A stretch of 41,472 nucleotides of DNA from Calothrix sp. MO_167.B12 (lineage in GTDB: Bacteria; Cyanobacteriota; Cyanobacteriia; Cyanobacteriales; Nostocaceae). Shown one piece after another: positions 41,120 through 41,472 of this stretch. A program made the translations under genes and the position numbers. The notes below the pieces were generated by a model. The model was not told where the DNA came from. It ran no database searches and worked only from the letters and a program-made list of their open reading frames with translations. The stretch lies in NCBI GenBank assembly GCA_030066045.1, contig JASJCJ010000047.1, positions 1 to 41,472 on the forward strand, in the 5' to 3' direction. The first letter of the stretch is position 1, and each line of letters opens with the position of its first letter.

Positions 41120-41472
41120 TTAATTCAACCGGATGACGCGGGGACGCGGGGACACGGGGACGCGGAGCGCTCTGTGTCCGGTGCCCCGTGTCCGGGGCGA
41201 TAAGCCCCAAGGGTCATCCTCCCCCATCAAATCTGCGATTTGATGGCTCCCGATTGGTGGGCACCTCAAGCCCCCACCACATCGGTGTCTGGTGCGTCTC
41301 CCCCTCTCCACGTCTCCGCGTCTCTTCTTGACTAATAGCCCTGCTAGAATCCCAGCGGACGCAGCCACGTTGCTCTGTATGCTCATTTCTGGAATCGCCT
41401 CAACTCTTGCAGCTACCTGACGCAAGGTTTGAGCAGCATTGGAGGTTTGTGTCAGCACAGCCAAGGGCAATA
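41120..41472 (-). CDS. C-terminal part of an unrecognised protein, tail extended into repeats
   Basis: The minus-strand frame is open from the window edge to a stop at 41120. The first part has a normal protein character (LTQTSNAAQTLRQVAARVEA, then IPEMSIQSNVAASAGILAGLLVKKRR), with a predicted helix and a short hydrophobic stretch. From about residue 52 the reading enters a GC-rich tandem region (GACGCGGGGACGCGGGGACA type, 41138-41330) and becomes Arg/Gly-rich low complexity. The true family C-terminus is probably near KKRR, and the repeat-coded tail is probably a recent read-through extension. The family could not be named. Confidence 0.45.
   Translation of the reverse strand, partial: LPLAVLTQTSNAAQTLRQVAARVEAIPEMSIQSNVAASAGILAGLLVKKRRGDVERGRRTRHRCGGGLRCPPIGSHQIADLMGEDDPWGLSPRTRGTGHRALRVPVSPRPRVIRLN

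Overview
The window looks like chromosomal DNA of a filamentous, Nostocales-type cyanobacterium. The HIP1 octamer GCGATCGC occurs many times, intergenic DNA is AT-rich and full of short tandem repeats, palindromes and MITE-like elements, and several families are typical of cyanobacteria (DUF3727, DUF4112, an icfG-type cluster, Uma2 proteins, a HEAT/NACHT/FGE protein). Assignments are from reading translated sequence and recalled family knowledge. No database search was run.

Layout. 1-588: the 3' end of an IS200/IS605 tnpB whose right end lies inside a potassium-channel gene and leaves only its pore region. 1245-2546: a class III aminotransferase. 2679-2831: a 50-residue cyanobacterial protein with a clear terminator. 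3277-3785: a strongly folded, omegaRNA/HEARO-like stretch with no nuclease gene, next to tRNA-Ser(CGA). 4487-10187: a B12-binding radical SAM protein, a small unknown protein, a GNAT protein, ruvX, a DUF3727 protein and a YqeG-type phosphatase. 10188-10616: two tandem copies of a GGGTC...GACCC motif, each followed by a strong hairpin, ahead of proB. 12155-16478: a monooxygenase-like protein, a Tat-exported amidohydrolase and a membrane-anchored tyrosinase.

17071-27113 matches, nearly gene for gene, the icfG cluster of Synechocystis PCC 6803 (slr1852 to slr1861 region): SnoaL-like, CMD, DJ-1/PfpI, AGE-epimerase-like, STAS, nitroreductase (extra), GlgX, STAS, anti-sigma-type kinase and membrane PP2C phosphatase. 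It pairs a partner-switching phosphorylation circuit with glycogen and sugar enzymes. 27114-27873 is repeat-rich and holds a 199-bp MITE with a 6-bp target duplication. DUF4112 and alpha/beta-hydrolase genes follow. 29382-31152 is a repeat-rich gap holding a 56-residue membrane protein behind an inverted-repeat-bounded leader.

32268-35484 (minus strand) encodes a 1047-residue exported or membrane protein with HEAT repeats, a NACHT-type NTPase and a C-terminal FGE/C-type-lectin domain. Its last codons look like the variable region of a diversity-generating retroelement, and a frameshift lies inside that region. 35686-40745 is the glycine cleavage cluster gcvT-gcvH-gcvP, with a purine/pyrimidine minisatellite between gcvH and gcvP. 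The window ends in the 3' part of an unrecognised minus-strand gene.

The most interesting points are the candidate DGR target with a frameshift in its variable region, the orphan omegaRNA/HEARO-like structure, the IS605 junction whose predicted guide reads the interrupted channel gene, the tandem hairpin units before proB, and the folded leader of the 56-residue membrane protein.
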